Of a stretch of 64,000 nt of DNA, positions 32,221 through 44,794 are shown piece after piece. The notes below the pieces were generated by a model that saw only the letters and a program-made list of their open reading frames with translations, did not search any database and was not told the DNA's origin. This DNA comes from Pilatotrama ljubarskyi (Eukaryota; Basidiomycota; Agaricomycetes; Polyporales; Polyporaceae). The first letter of the stretch is position 1, and each line of letters begins with the position of its first letter. A program made the translations under genes and the position numbers. Location of the stretch: the NCBI GenBank assembly GCA_022385805.1, contig MU277718.1, positions 127,716 to 191,715 of the forward strand, written 5' to 3'.

Positions 32221-33727
32221 ATGTTCACCCCCTTTAGGCTGGTCCTTCTCGTCCTACTTTCCGTTGCATGTCTGGTGAAGGCCCAGTATGAGCCTGTCAC
32301 CGATTTCTTCGGGAGGCAGGGATCGTCGCACACGAACAATTGGGCAGTACTAGTGTGCTCTTCGAGGTACTGGTTCAACTATAGAGTACGTGCGCAGTGT
32401 TACCAGCGATCAGCCCGGTCCTGAACGTTTTCGTAGCATATGGCAAACGCCCTCGGCATGTGAGTGGTCGAGAATCATGCTGGTGGACCGGAATTGAGTG
32501 GAGAGCCCTGCGTAACAAAGGTATCGTACTGTGAAGAGACTTGGTATACCCGACTCCAATATTATCCTCATGCTGGCGGATGACGCCGCATGCAACCCCC
32601 GCAACAAGTTTCCCGGTTGCGTCTACTCCAGCTCCGCTAAGACGCTGGACCTGTATGGCGACAATATAGAAGTCGACTATCGCGGGTACGAAGTCACCGT
32701 CGAGAACTTCCTCCGAGTATTGACTGGTGGGCTTTTTCTCTGTCTCTTCATGAGGTCTGTCTCACCTCTGCCCAGGGCGGGTCGAGCCTTCAGTTCCGCG
32801 GTCCAAGCGTCTTCTCACAGATGACCGCTCAAACGTCTTCATCTATATGACCGGACACGGCGGCAATGAGTTCCTGAAGTTCCAAGACAGTGAGGAGATT
32901 AGCGCATTTGACATCGCTGACGCCGTTGCGCAGATGTGGGAGAAGAAACGGTGAGCACACTTCAGTACATCACCCAGCAGGCTCGCTTGCCTTATCAGTG
33001 CATTATGTAGATACAACGAGTTGTTCTTCATGATCGACACCTGTCAAGCGAACACTATGTACTCAAAGTTCTACTCTCCAAACGTGCTCGCGACTGGGTC
33101 GTCGGTCATTCACGAGAACTCTTACTCCGTGCGTACGTTTCTTGTTCAACGTCAGTCACCTCTGCTGATTGTCCACTGTTACAGCATGAGAACGACAGGG
33201 ATATTGGCGTCGCGGTGATAGACAGCTACACGCACTACGTCCTCGAATATATGGAAGGCATCAACAAGACAAGTCAGGCCACGATGCAGGACCTGGTACA
33301 TACGCGTATAACGTATTCGCCTCACCCTCCCCTCGCTAACTTATCCGCACAGTTTGACACGTACGACCCAGACAAGATAAACTCGCACCCCGGCGTCCGC
33401 TCCGACCTCTTCCCCCGTCCGCTCCGGCATACCCTCGTCACCGACTTCTTCGGCGGAGTCGCGCAAGCGGAGGTTCTCCCACCCGTCTATGCAGCCCCGT
33501 TCTCTAATATCTCTGCCGTGAGAAACGCCGAGGCCGACGAGGACGCCGAAGAGGACGGCATAACTGACTTCGCGGCGATTGGAGCCCTGGACAGCGAGCC
33601 TTTCCTTGCGGCCTTAGCGAAGGGGCCAGAGTCGGCTCTTGGCGCGCCTTTGGCTAGGAATGCGCGTACTTGGGCCTCGAGCGGTATTGTGTTGTTGCTC
33701 GTGGGGTGGATAGCTTCCAGGAGATGA
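32221..33727 (+). CDS. GPI8: GPI8/PIG-K, catalytic subunit of GPI transamidase
   Basis: Seven exons (32221-32385, 32437-32459, 32521-32726, 32776-32950, 33011-33128, 33185-33295, 33353-33727) encode 390 residues. A signal peptide ([15 protein letters not shown]) is followed by the C13 (legumain-family) fold: [49 protein letters not shown] with the catalytic His, and [16 protein letters not shown] with the catalytic Cys. The C-terminus has a hydrophobic span ([11 protein letters not shown]) and ends SRR, as expected for the ER membrane anchor. The enzyme cleaves the C-terminal signal of precursors and attaches the GPI anchor, with Gaa1, Gpi16, Gpi17 and Gab1. A 23-nt exon 2 is required for HMANALGM. 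Confidence 0.93.
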
Positions 33728-34485
33728 ATGTGGCCCTGCGCAATACCTGTCAGCAGGAGAAAACCCATGACTGCTGGCGATGGTGGATACTCACGAGGCG
33801 ATCCGATTATGCAGAATGAATGGACGGCTCTTCCACGGGGCCTGGCCGGAGTGTCCTAATCCGGTCGAGTGCCTCGTAACAACACCGTGGCCGTCCATAG
33901 CGCTAGTCGGACCTGTTTGGCGATTTGCCGCATACAGTGAGCTTGTCGCATGAGTCAAGGACGGTCGGTAGCGCAGACGTCCATGGCGGGGTGCATGTCT
34001 GTGACTGGCGGCTTGCGTGAGACGCGGCTCCCGCTCAGCACCAAGTCAGTTCTACCCCGCCTCCATCGTACATCGTCGCACTCTGATGAGGACCGACGTG
34101 AGTCAGGCGGACGTTAGGGCGAGTCTCGCGCGCCCCTGGTGGCGGCGGGATTTGCCTTTTATAGAGTTTTGGCGCTTTCCCACGCGGCGGTGACCTGCGA
34201 CCCCCGCCTCTAGCGACATCGTCATCACTGCCTTCCCGCCATGTTCCCCTCCCGTCCCCTGTAGGCGAGTAATAAACCTCGCAAGTCGAGCGCGGATCTA
34301 TCCGATTTATTTCCCCGCTTGCCGTGGCAATCGCGCCCGCATTGCTTTTGATATGCGGGCTGCCGGCGGTGGCTGGGACCGGGCTGGTAGAGTATAAAAC
34401 AGACGTAGAGGGGCACTTGAGTTTTGGTCATTCTTGCCCCTCTAGCAACAAACTTTACACGCTTATATCTATCTTGTACACAGAC
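33728..34485. other. Intergenic, promoter of the ankyrin gene
   Basis: No gene is seen between the GPI8 stop and the next start. A frame continuous with the ankyrin gene extends upstream to 34324 but begins at a non-ATG codon and crosses the TATA box, so it is taken as promoter and leader. Confidence 0.5.
34393..34399 (+). promoter_or_regulatory. TATA box of the ankyrin gene
   Basis: TATAAAA lies 87 bases before the proposed ATG at 34486, a normal distance for a fungal core promoter, and supports that start over any upstream one. Confidence 0.6.
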
Positions 34486-37400
34486 ATGCCTCAGACGGTG
34501 GAAGCACAAGCCTTCCTGGCGCGTATAGCGGAGGTACCTCCTGGCCCCGGAGCTACCGAAAGCCTCATACAAGCACTCCAGCCTTCGCTCGACGATGAAG
34601 CGACGCTTCGGAAGCTGTTTGCGACAGAAAGCAGCAATGCACGCCTCCAGGATCCACACGTGGGCATGGTCGACGTGTTCGATGCCCCCGTCGACATCCG
34701 AACGACGCGTCCTAGAGTCGTCGCGAACGAGGACGACCTCTCCGCACACTATATCCTGCCCTTGTCCAACAAGCAACGTCGCAAGGAGGGCGAACCGGCG
34801 ATAGTCTCGAGCCTAGACGAGTTCAAGAGGAACTGGGCGATCTTCTCCGAAGGCTCGCTCTCGCAGCTCGTGGACTGGAGCAACGTCGTCGCTGCAGGCG
34901 GCTCCGTCCAAGCGTGCCTCATGCCCCTCCCAGACTCTGCGAAGAAGTCGAAGCGCGCGATGCGCAAGTACTTCCATAGCGAAGCGTTTCCGACGTCCGA
35001 CGTCGACCTCTTCCTCTATGGACTGACGCCTGAGCAGGGTGAGGTGAAGATGCAGACCATTTATGAGGCTGTCCGCGACTCGGTCCCGTGGGATGTTACC
35101 TGTGTCCGCACGAAACACACCGTCTCGATCCATTCCCAGTACCCATACCGCTCGGTCCAGATCGTACTGCGTCTGTACGCTTCTCCTGCGGAGATCCTCG
35201 CGGGCTTTGACGTCGACGCCCCCTGCTGCCTCTACGATGGCGAGCGCGTCTGGGCCAACCCTCGCGCTATCGTCGCGATGATGCGCCAGTGCAACACGGT
35301 GGACATGACCCGTCGCTCGCCCTCGTACGAGGTCCGCCTGATGAAATATGCTTCTCGCGGCTTCGAAGTGCATGTGCCTACTCTTCGTCGAGAGGACATC
35401 GATCCTACTGTATGACATTGCAATTCCCAGAATTTACTCCTTTTCTGACGTCGCGTCTCTAGATCTTCGAACGGTCCATCCTCCGAGTGCAAGGCCTGGC
35501 CCGACTACTCGTGTTGGAGCGGCTGAGAGACGCCGACACCAGAACGCGCTACCTCGCAGATCGACGGAAGTTGCGTACCCGCCCTGATGCTGAGATCAAC
35601 TGGAGCCGCCGTAAAAAGCGGATCAAGGGCGATCTGAAGGCTAATATGGATATGAACGACTATGACGTGCAATCTCTCCATGTTCCTTATGGTCCTGGAT
35701 GGGATGCGAGACGCATCGACAAACTTGTGTACCAGACTGTGAGTCTCTGCTTCGTATCCGATTCAGCCGTTCGCTGATGTTGTGCGACTCCAGGACCTAG
35801 GCATGAACTGTGAGCTCGTACTTGTTCCCGCCGGGATGTCATACTCACCGTAGATACAGCACCGTTCAATCCGAAGAACAAGGACCGACGGCTCCACCGC
35901 CATCCGGCCTTCTTCGGGACCATGGCTGAGTGCCTGGATGATTGCTGCGAGGTTCGTGGATCTCTTGGCACGGAATGTGGTCATCTCATCGCGTGTTACA
36001 GTATTGTCCGGAGCCGAAGAACGAGGAAGAGAAGAAATTGCAAGAGACCGAGGACGAGTCCTACGTCCGCGGTCGTGTCCAGTACGTTTGGCACACATCT
36101 GTACCCCACTCAATCTTACTGGATATCAGGTTCATTCGCGAGGACCCTGGACGTCAGAGTATGTCGGGGAGCTTCCATCCGATCGACGATGGTGAATGGG
36201 CCGAACAAGCGTACATGGGCCCGACCGAGAAGCTGTTCAATGCCATCGTCTCCGAAGATCGTACCGCTTTGGCGAAGATTCTGGGGGAAGAGGGTATCGA
36301 CGTCGATCGTCGCGACCATGTCGGGCGTACACCTCTCCTGGTCGCTATCCTCTCCAAGGCGGTCGATGTCGCATGCGACCTCATCGACGCCGGCGCACGG
36401 ATGACGTCCCGCCTCGTGGACGGCAGGACGGCACTCCACCTAGCGGCTCAACTCGACCTTCCCGTCGTCGTCCGCAAGCTTCTCGATCGTAGCGCTGTGA
36501 ATGCTGAGAAGGCCAAGGAGGAAGAGGTCGCTGCTCGACAAGCGAAGGTGAGCGGAGCCATGGAAGTCGATGACCACAACGACTCGGCAGATGACAGCGG
36601 GAAACAGGACGACGACGACGGCGAAGAGCGCGACAGCAGCGAAGACGATTGGGCATCGCATGACGACGAGGGAAAACCGACGAAGCACAAAGCAGAACAA
36701 GAGCAGAAGCCCGACGCCAGCCAAATTCCTGAAGACGAGAAAGACCTTCCGGACGTCTTCGATGTCAATCTGCCCGACTGGGACTATGCCTTCACCCCGC
36801 TCCAGTACGCGGTTGTTTCCGGGTCTCTCCGTGCCATCGATGAACTGCTCGCCGCTGGTGCGGATCCCAAGCTCGTGACCAAGGCCGACGGCTACACAGC
36901 GCAGCCTCTCCATCCCCTCACGCTCACCGTGCTCACTCGAGACATCGATATTGCCTGCGAGGTCGCCAAGAAGCTCTTTGCCAACGGCGCGGCTTCTTCT
37001 GAAGCGGATGACAACCTCTTCACCATCTTCCACAAGGTTGTCTGTGCCCAGAAGCCTCTCCTGGTTGACGTCTTTCTACGTCATGATCCCAACGCCAAGG
37101 CCGTTCTCAATTCTCCATACATGTCGTACAACGCCCTGGCGACGTTCCCCATCGTGTCCGCCGTCGCAAAAGCTGACTTTCCCACTATGGCTGTACTCCT
37201 CGCTTATGGAGCGAAGATCGCTTTCACAGAAGAGGACTGGAGCCGTGCGCGCGAGCTCAGGTATGCATTGCCAGGACCGTGATCTTCACTGTCATATATG
37301 AATTGACATTGCCCACGACTTGCTTCAGGCAAAACGCATGGGCTCCTACTAACGCTCAGTGGCGTTTCATGGTCGATATTCCCGTGGAGGTATCCCTCGC

Positions 37401-40387
37401 GCAGCTCAACGAAGCAATTGATTTGCTCGTGAATGTCGGCGCGGAGTACAACGTAGGCATCAGGAGGTCGTACGACGAGGACTGTGGTCCTGAGTGGCGC
37501 AAGACGATCCTCGACTACGTACGTTCGGTGATCCCCGTCCTCCAAAACCTCGTAGATGCCCTTGCTACACGAGCGGACGATGAACTCAGTCGCACTCAGT
37601 ATCGTGACCTTGCTGCCTCCCCCGGGTGGAAAGGTGTCCGCGGCTCACAACTACTCAAGCTGGCGGAGTTGGGCTACAGATACGAGCACCTCACGAAGCA
37701 GTATTCCGACCAACGCGAGAGGCTTCTGTACGCCCTGGAGTACTTTCGAAGGGCGGAAGAGACCCTTGTTTCCCATGGAGCCAAGACGGGGAAGGAGGTC
37801 TTCCCCGACGGCGAGGTCGACCAGGTTGACCAGAATCCTTCATCCTTCTTCCGTCCACCATGTTCTACCGTTCACTACTTCCAGTTCTCAACGGCATATT
37901 ACAGAATGAGCGGAGAGCGGGCGTATACGCAAATTCCTCCCCATTTCTTCGCTCTCTATGACCAGCTCTTCGAAGCGTGTAGTACTGGTGACAAAGCGAA
38001 GATCAAAGCCATTTGCCTGCCCAAGGACGCCAAGAGCAAACCGGATGGCAAATTGCTCCAAATCACTTGTCGCTTTGGAAATGACTGGGGTACGCACACG
38101 CACATTCTATTCCTGGACACGTTGGCGGGCGGAATCTCACAGTTTGGATATCGTAGGTATGACCCCGCTCTCCTTGGCGTTAACGAAACGTCACTGGGGT
38201 GCAGCTCGCCTCATACTCGCCATTGCCGTTGCTCAGTACAAGCCAAAAGCCGAGAAGCCGGCGAAGTTCGTTCTTACCAGAAACCTTGCACTCGGTAGGC
38301 AGAAACAGTTGTTCCTCGATACGAATTGATTTGACATGATTGCAGAGGACGACGACTCTGAAAGTGGTTCACGATGCGAGAGCGATGAAGAGATGGACAG
38401 CGACGACGGGGAGGAAGTGAACTTTATTGACATCGCTCACCGCCGTTCTCAAGTAGAGACGGATGTCCCGCCCGCAAGGCTACTGACCCTCGACGATAGT
38501 TTTGAGTGTCCTAAGGACAAAACCCGGGTCGCGGGCCCTCCTCTCTTCAAGGCCGTGATGGACGACGATTTTGAAGCTTTAGTACAGATCTTGGATCTGT
38601 ACAAGAGCCTCCCTGAGCCGGTGGACATTCCCACATCTGCCGCAAGCTGGGTCACTACGTACGATAGGCCGACCATGCTAGACGAGCTGATTCGTCGCAC
38701 TGGCTGCGGCGTCGACCCGCCGGAAGCGCACGGCCAAGAGCAAGAGTCGACGGACTCCAAGCCTGAGCTCCCGCCGAAGACGTACCTCGGTCTGAATGTG
38801 CACGGAAAAAAGCGCAGGGACCTCGTACAGAAGGCTGATCCGAACGCCCCAGGGACACCACAGCGCTTCGAATTCCCGCTCTTGTGGACTGCAGCACGTG
38901 CGGGCGCCGTCGGCGTCGTTCAGTATCTCGCCACCGAGCGTCCTCTCGCAGCCTACGACTACTACGTGTCAACGCACAGCGATGATAGGGCTCAATATCT
39001 GCGTCGCATTCGGGACCAGATACCTCAGCGACTGGGCTGGACCAGCAACGATCTCAACGAGTCAGTTGTGACAGCTGCCGTCATTGGGGACCACGTCGAT
39101 GTCCTGGAAGCCGTGGTCGCCTTGCAACCCGTCTCGATGCGGAGCGCTCTGATGTCGCGGTAAGTCTGGCCTCTGATTTGCAAGCGGACGATTCTCACGA
39201 CGGTATTGGTAGCATTCACTACGTCGGCTTCAATCATATCCTTGTAGCAGCGAACTGGGGTTGCTCCCCCGGAATGTTTGATTACCTGCTGTCGAAGGGC
39301 GTTTCTCCGACAGACACTGATGTTCGTGGGTAAGCGCTCTCCTTTTCTGCGTGTTGCCCCATCTCACGCGAGCGTCAGATGGAATATTTACCATCTGCTC
39401 TGCGCACACAACTCGGACAAGCATCTCCGACTGCTTAAGCACATCATGGAGAAGCTGCCAGAGGATGTCAGTGCGCGTTCACTACTACAACAGTCGAAGG
39501 GCGCTCTGAACACGGTATGTCTGTTGCTCGGCAATGCCTCCGGCTTCTGATGGACCGCCCGCCACTGGCAGCCTCTGCACATCGCCATCAAGCGCAGGAG
39601 CCTTCCCGCCGTCCGACTACTACTGCAAGTGAAGGCACCAGTGTTCGGCCTTCGCGATCAGAGTGGTTCCACGCCTCTGCATGTTGCAGTAAGGGGCGCA
39701 CTCGCAGAGACTGTGCAGCTGGTCGGCGAAGCTGGCCCCTCTGAGGTGTTGCATCTGGAAGACGGGGTCGGCAACACTCCGCTCGAGATCGCCACGCAGG
39801 CGTGGCTCCAGCAAGCGACCCCGTCGGGCATATCGACCAACATACCCCCTTCGAAGTCGTTTACCGAAGACCTGCACTACTACTACTACATACCCCGGAC
39901 GATCGTGGCGAAGGACGTCAAGCTGCTCAAAGAGACCGTGGACATGCTCCTCGCCAGCGGTCGCCTGCGGAACGGAACCAAACTCGCCACTGAGCTCGTC
40001 GCGTTCGCAAACAAGCTGGAAGCTGAGGTGCAGAAGCGCGCAGAAGCAGAAGCAAAGGAAGACCAGTCTGCGGAGCTGAACTCTGACGTAAAGGCTGCTC
40101 AGGACCAGCGCGACCAGACCAAGACTCTAGCGTATATCACTGGAGCCGTCGCTGCCCATCCGAGTCGTCGCGGGCTCGTTCACCTCTTCGAGGTGCATCG
40201 TTCTGTGAAAGGTAGCCTTGAGCGTTCCGCTCAGCACCCTAAGCCGCCTTGTGAGAAATCGGAGGAGGAAGACGGTCTGGAGGCCGAAGCTGCTGAGGAT
40301 AGGGACGAGAAGGCCAAGAGGCACAGTGCCATCGCTCAACGGCATTCGAACATGGTCATGCCCCTGTTCGGCGCTGATCCTTTCTGA
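34486..40387 (+). CDS. Ankyrin-repeat protein with nucleotidyltransferase-like N-terminal domain
   Basis: Eleven exons (34486-35409, 35463-35738, 35794-35809, 35854-35951, 36002-37260, 37329-38089, 38157-38294, 38346-39159, 39213-39329, 39379-39514, 39572-40387) give 1784 residues. Residues 120-250 contain AAGGSVQACL, then SDVDLFLYGL (Asp 172 and 174), then SVQIVLRLYASPAEILAGFD: the order and spacing of a Pol-beta-type nucleotidyltransferase active site (GG/GS, DxD, a third strand). Ankyrin repeats follow from about residue 500 (DHVGRTPLLVAI, DGRTALHLAAQL, DWGMTPLSLAL, PLHIAIKRRSLPAVRLLLQV, SGSTPLHVAV), broken by two long acidic stretches. A 16-nt exon lies at 35794. No membrane segment or signal is seen. 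The ankyrin part should bind proteins; any nucleotidyl transfer is inferred. Similar multidomain proteins are, from memory, scattered in basidiomycetes without assigned function. Confidence 0.8.
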
Positions 40388-40747
40388 TTGCGAACGGGCC
40401 CGTAGGGCTCGGGTTTTCAAGTTTGAATTGCAGTAACGTGGGATGTTTAGCGGCTTCGCGGTTCCCGTTCACGTGTGTACCGGGCAATGTGTTGTACATA
40501 GGTCTTAGCGAGACGAATGATGGGTATAGTTGCTGTCTCGCGGCCGTGCAGTTTGCAAGTGCGTGTTGACGCATTCATAGCTTCACACGAGCGACGTATC
40601 CAGGCAACTTGGTCTATGCAGTTCGGTGCGCGATGAGCCCGTTACAACCCGAGGAATCCTGCTGTCTACGGCATGTCATGGATAAGCTGCGAGAGGTCCT
40701 TCACGTCTCCCCCCCTATGGTGTCCCGCTGCTTTCCTTCGGTTGTGC

Positions 40748-41065
40748 CTAGGCCTTGGGGGCCTTAGGAGCCTTCGGGGGCGAGCCGCTGGCGTTGCGGG
40801 CCGCGGCGCTCTGAGCACGAGCGGGGAAGGTGTCCTTGCCGGTATCCTTGCCAGATTTGGCCTATGTACGCGACCGTTGAGAAAGGCCGCCTGTGCTGTG
40901 AGAGCCGACGCCGCTCACCTGAGTGGACTGAATACGCGAGGCATCGGACGGGGTCGTCTTGGCGCCGCTAGCTGTAGAAGGGAACGCACGGTCAGCTAAA
41001 GCATGGCAATACCAGCGCGCGAATGGGATACCCACCAGCACCACCGCGGGATCCCTTGGCCGGCA
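40748..41065 (-). CDS. Small SMP (seed maturation protein-like) protein
   Basis: Three exons (41035-41065, 40919-40971, 40748-40861) encode 65 residues, too short for ordinary ORF calling. The sequence begins MPAKGSRGGA and contains PSDASRIQSTQAKSG and FPARAQSAAARNA, matching the small SMP-domain proteins common in fungi (ASRIQSxQAKxG and RAQSAxxRN). These are hydrophilic, probably disordered proteins related to plant LEA/seed maturation proteins; a stress role is inferred. Both introns are canonical (GTGGGT and GTGAGC donors). A Lys/Pro-rich tail (PPKAPKAPKA) ends the protein. Confidence 0.85.
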
Positions 41066-41161
41066 TTGTGATGAGTGTTGAAAAGAGGAGAGCGAAGACG
41101 AGAGTGGGTTTGCGGTAGAGAGTCTGTGAGGCCTGGAGAAAGACGAGCGATGCCAGGCAGG

Positions 41162-41168
41162 CTTTATA
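41162..41168 (-). promoter_or_regulatory. TATA box of the SMP gene
   Basis: Read on the minus strand the bases are TATAAAG, about 100 bases before the ATG at 41065. Confidence 0.6.
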
Positions 41169-44100
41169 CCGTTCGTCAAAGCGGCGCTGGAGGCGGGAGC
41201 TCTGCGGTAGGACGCCCGGCCTCTGAGACGACTCGAATGAATCTGAGTGAGGCCCGGACACCGAAGGATGCACCATAATCTCCGTTGGCTACCGACGAGA
41301 GATGCTCGCCGCATTCAGCTCATCGTCGGCTTCTTGGAGGCGGGACCTGACCAAATGCGTCCATATGACTGCTACATTGGGCGAATTCCTGCGGCAGCAG
41401 AACCCGTAGACGGCTGCAAGAACAGATGGGGTGCGGTAATTAGGATGTTCGACCGTTGCTCCTTGCGCGGATGCCATCGTGGATGGAGGCGATCTTCCTC
41501 TTCAGACACTCTCCAGGGCTTAGGTCGTATCCAGCCACGAACGAGCAGCAACATTGGTTCGCATGCGCGGATAGACATCTGTTCGGTAGAGACGGACATC
41601 TCGTTTCAGCGCCAGCCCTTTACCTACACAAAGCAGTTTGCCATGGCTCTCGCGCTCCGAGACCCGACCGCGTGTGCAGATCAACGAGACGGGAGTCCGG
41701 CCCAGTACAGGCTTACACGTAACTTGAAGTTGCATGAGAGTCCTGAAAAGGATGCCCCTGCTCTCGAAGTGCGGGATTCAACGGGTTTGACAAGAGATCT
41801 GCATACAAGAACTGTGCCCACCTTTGAATCGGTGCGAACGAGATTGCTCGCCATTGAAAACGGTGTGCATAGCCCATGCTGATCGCATATCTAGAGATAT
41901 GCACGCGTGAACTACATTCAGCATCAGGAAAAAGTATCAAAGTACCACGTCGTTGTCAGCTTGTCAACCAGCTCTGAAGACGTTCAGAACATACTCTACG
42001 CTATATCGCGACGACTAAGCGAGCCCACATGCTACTGAGACGCAGCTAGGTATTTTTGTTGAGAAGCACACGGTAGAACCTCGCTCGTACCTCGCTGGTG
42101 ACCCGCTGACAAGGATGGCGATGTTGATGGCGAGCCCTTTGCGCCAGGAGTTACTCACATGGCGAGATGAGATGCGGATTACCGCGAGAAGAAGGTCTGT
42201 TTCGCTTCTGAGCTCGAGGCAGTCACGATGCCCGGTAGAAGGACGAAACGACCCGCACACCTCGCGAGCTTAGGCCTTGTACCGTGACCGGACGCTTGCA
42301 TCGCAGCAAAACTCACCTCTAAGGAATAGATGCAAATCAGTGGGAGTCCTGAAGGACCTGAACCACTCGCAAGTACTGCAAACGTGCGTGAGGTACTTAA
42401 GCAAACCATGCGCATGATTCAGGTGAAGTACCTACATACATCTGCACCGACTCATGTTGTGAGCTCGTATCCCGTCAAAAATCACAAAAATCTGCTCTCC
42501 ATGTTCTCAAGCATCAGCTATTTTCACTTGGTACGAGGTCGTCGCTGAATTACAACGCATTTGTTTCTCCCCCAACTGTTGCGAATCGTGCTACATAGTA
42601 TGTAGTGGCTGGGAAGAGGAGTGCAGACCCCGGGGCCAGCGCTAGCGACGTCGAAGGGCAGAGTGTAGACGCCCAGATCTCCACGTGGCATCTGACGCCC
42701 GCGCTGATACGGCGGCGAGTCGCGACCTAGGCAGGCGTGTATAAGGGGGCGCCCACTACATACACCGACGGTAAGTCGTCGAAATACCTTCAAGGGTTGA
42801 AGTTGCTTCACTTCTATCTTCTTCACCAGGTTTGACTGCGTCTACAGACGGCAGGATTACGCCGGGTGAACTAGGACACGGCAGGCTAGCCCCGAGAATA
42901 CTGACCGTCGAGCATGTGGGACGGCTCCGACTCCGAGTTAAGCACACTACCTACAAGGTCGATAGTGCTTCAAGTTCAGACTGCATCCGGCGCCACATCG
43001 ACCTTCTCTCTCCTTGAGTTTCCGTACGCATCTCATCGAAACCCAGTTTATTAAGTATGCGAAACTGACTCACAGATAGGTCACCACAGACACCAGGAAG
43101 GTTTCGCGAGGGAAGTCCTCCGTGAGAGCCGTCGGGAAGTCAGCAGCACGAGTCCTGCTATGAGTCGTCGCTGCTACGAGTCTCAAGTCCTACGGGGACC
43201 CTATCTAGGTAAATCTTGATACGACCATCAGCATCTGTGTACCAGATCATTCTGGTCTCTTGCATGGACATACGATCCTATCTTGCGCCGTTCGGAACTT
43301 CCAGAGCAACCGGCACAGCTGACGTGCCGGGCACTGCATGACACTACTCTAGTTGGTACCGGAAGGTAAGGTAAGACGCCTTTGTTGCACGTCCCTCATC
43401 AATACTAATCCACCCCGTATCTTTTCTGAGCTTTGCTTAACCTAGGCATGAGGATAGTCACCCGAGATGCGTCTGACCTTGGACCCATGGAGCTACTCTG
43501 ACTCTTGAGGTTCGTAGTTAACGCATCCATAAGCTCGCTCGCATTCTCATCAGCTCAGGCATCCACCTTCCGTCATCATGGATTCCGTCAAGTGATCATG
43601 CCCACCAACAATACCGGCCGCATGCTTGTATAGGCACAATCGCGCCATGAGGTGTCTGTTGGTCTATACTGGTCGATATTCCGACCGGATCCCTTGACCA
43701 GTACCAGACATGAGGAATGAAGGGCTTCGATGGGAACCGGCGACTCGCCTGGCCATGGCACCGCATGTTCGTGCGCTGCATTGTGCAGGCTGTCAGGCTG
43801 AACTAGATGTCATACTGTCATGCTTGCAAGGATTCCACACGCTTCATCTTCAGCTTCTGCAGTGTCCTGTGGTTCGCGATTGTTCAAGAACACTCCCTGA
43901 CGTCAGTCCTGGTAAGTCCAGTGCCCTACTGCGAGTTCCTGTCAACTCTTCCTGTATCTTATCAGGCCGTCCACATCGAACGATGGACCATATCTCATCT
44001 AAAAGGGTATGCCACATTTCCCCTTTGGCGAGCATAGACACCACTGGGGCAGCGAACCGATGGAGGGACGTCGGAGCGCCGAGTGAGTAGTTTACGCCCA

Positions 44101-44690
44101 GTTGACTTTTGTCAGCCCGGCCAGTTCTCGTCTGTGCAGAGTAGCTCCAACTACAGCGTTGTCCTCGTGCACCTCTTCGTCTCATCAGAGGCGGAAGCGT
44201 TCATTGGACGTGACGATCTTTGATCTCGCAGAAGAGTCTCCTAGAGTCTCACGGCGCCGGACTTTGTGCAGTCCGCCTTCTCCCGGTATCTGATCTATGG
44301 TCTTATCCGAACCGTCAAGGATCGTATGTCGCGAACGCGACGTAGATGCGCAGTTCTATTTTTGCAATCGAGCCCGAATGACACGAGCCACACGGCTTGC
44401 GAAGGTCACGGGCATGATGTCTCTTTCCTCCTTTGACATACTTGTTGGTGCGCTCATGAGAAATATTCCTCTTAGCAAATCGTGGACGCATGCTTCTTCT
44501 CCGTCAAGTGACTTGAGAAGTATAGAACCATGCGTGTTGCCCATTCGGAGCAACTGGAAGCACAATCCTTGTCAGTATCGACCGCAGGCTGGATTCCGGA
44601 GGTACGGCCTCGCAAATCTCTCCACTTGCCAAGCCAAGGGTTTCGACAACTGCCTTCCCAATGGCGGGATCTGTGCGTACGCCCCGAAGG
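41169..44690. other. Long intergenic region, no gene recognised
   Basis: About 3.5 kb of lower-GC sequence with short frames only. One minus-strand stretch, about 42810-42600, reads LIHACLGRDSPPYQRGRQMP and continues GDLGVYTLPFDVASAGPG, with a second open frame upstream (42947-42756); this could be a degraded gene but matches no family I recognise. No terminal repeats were found. Confidence 0.4.
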
Positions 44691-44698
44691 TATAAAAG
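44691..44698 (+). promoter_or_regulatory. TATA box of the G1 peptidase gene
   Basis: TATAAAAG lies 97 bases before the ATG at 44795. A strong consensus TATA agrees with a regulated secreted enzyme. Confidence 0.65.
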
Positions 44699-44794
44699 CG
44701 TCCTCAAGATGGTCTACTTGCCCCCAACCCGGGTTACACCCAGTTCAGACAGCCCATTCGAGTCGCGTCGCCACCGCCTCCTTTGCTCGCCGTC

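Noticed and set aside
34324..34485. In-frame extension of the ankyrin protein upstream of 34486
   Set aside because: It starts at a non-ATG codon and runs across the TATA box; treated as promoter and leader.
36440..37033. 197-codon minus-strand frame with hydrophobic runs over the ankyrin gene
   Set aside because: The apparent membrane-like runs are the reverse complement of the acidic tract; the plus-strand model joins in frame on both sides.
41247..41882. 211-codon plus-strand frame after the SMP gene
   Set aside because: Starts at a non-ATG or doubtful codon, overlaps the SMP promoter side, and resembles no protein family.
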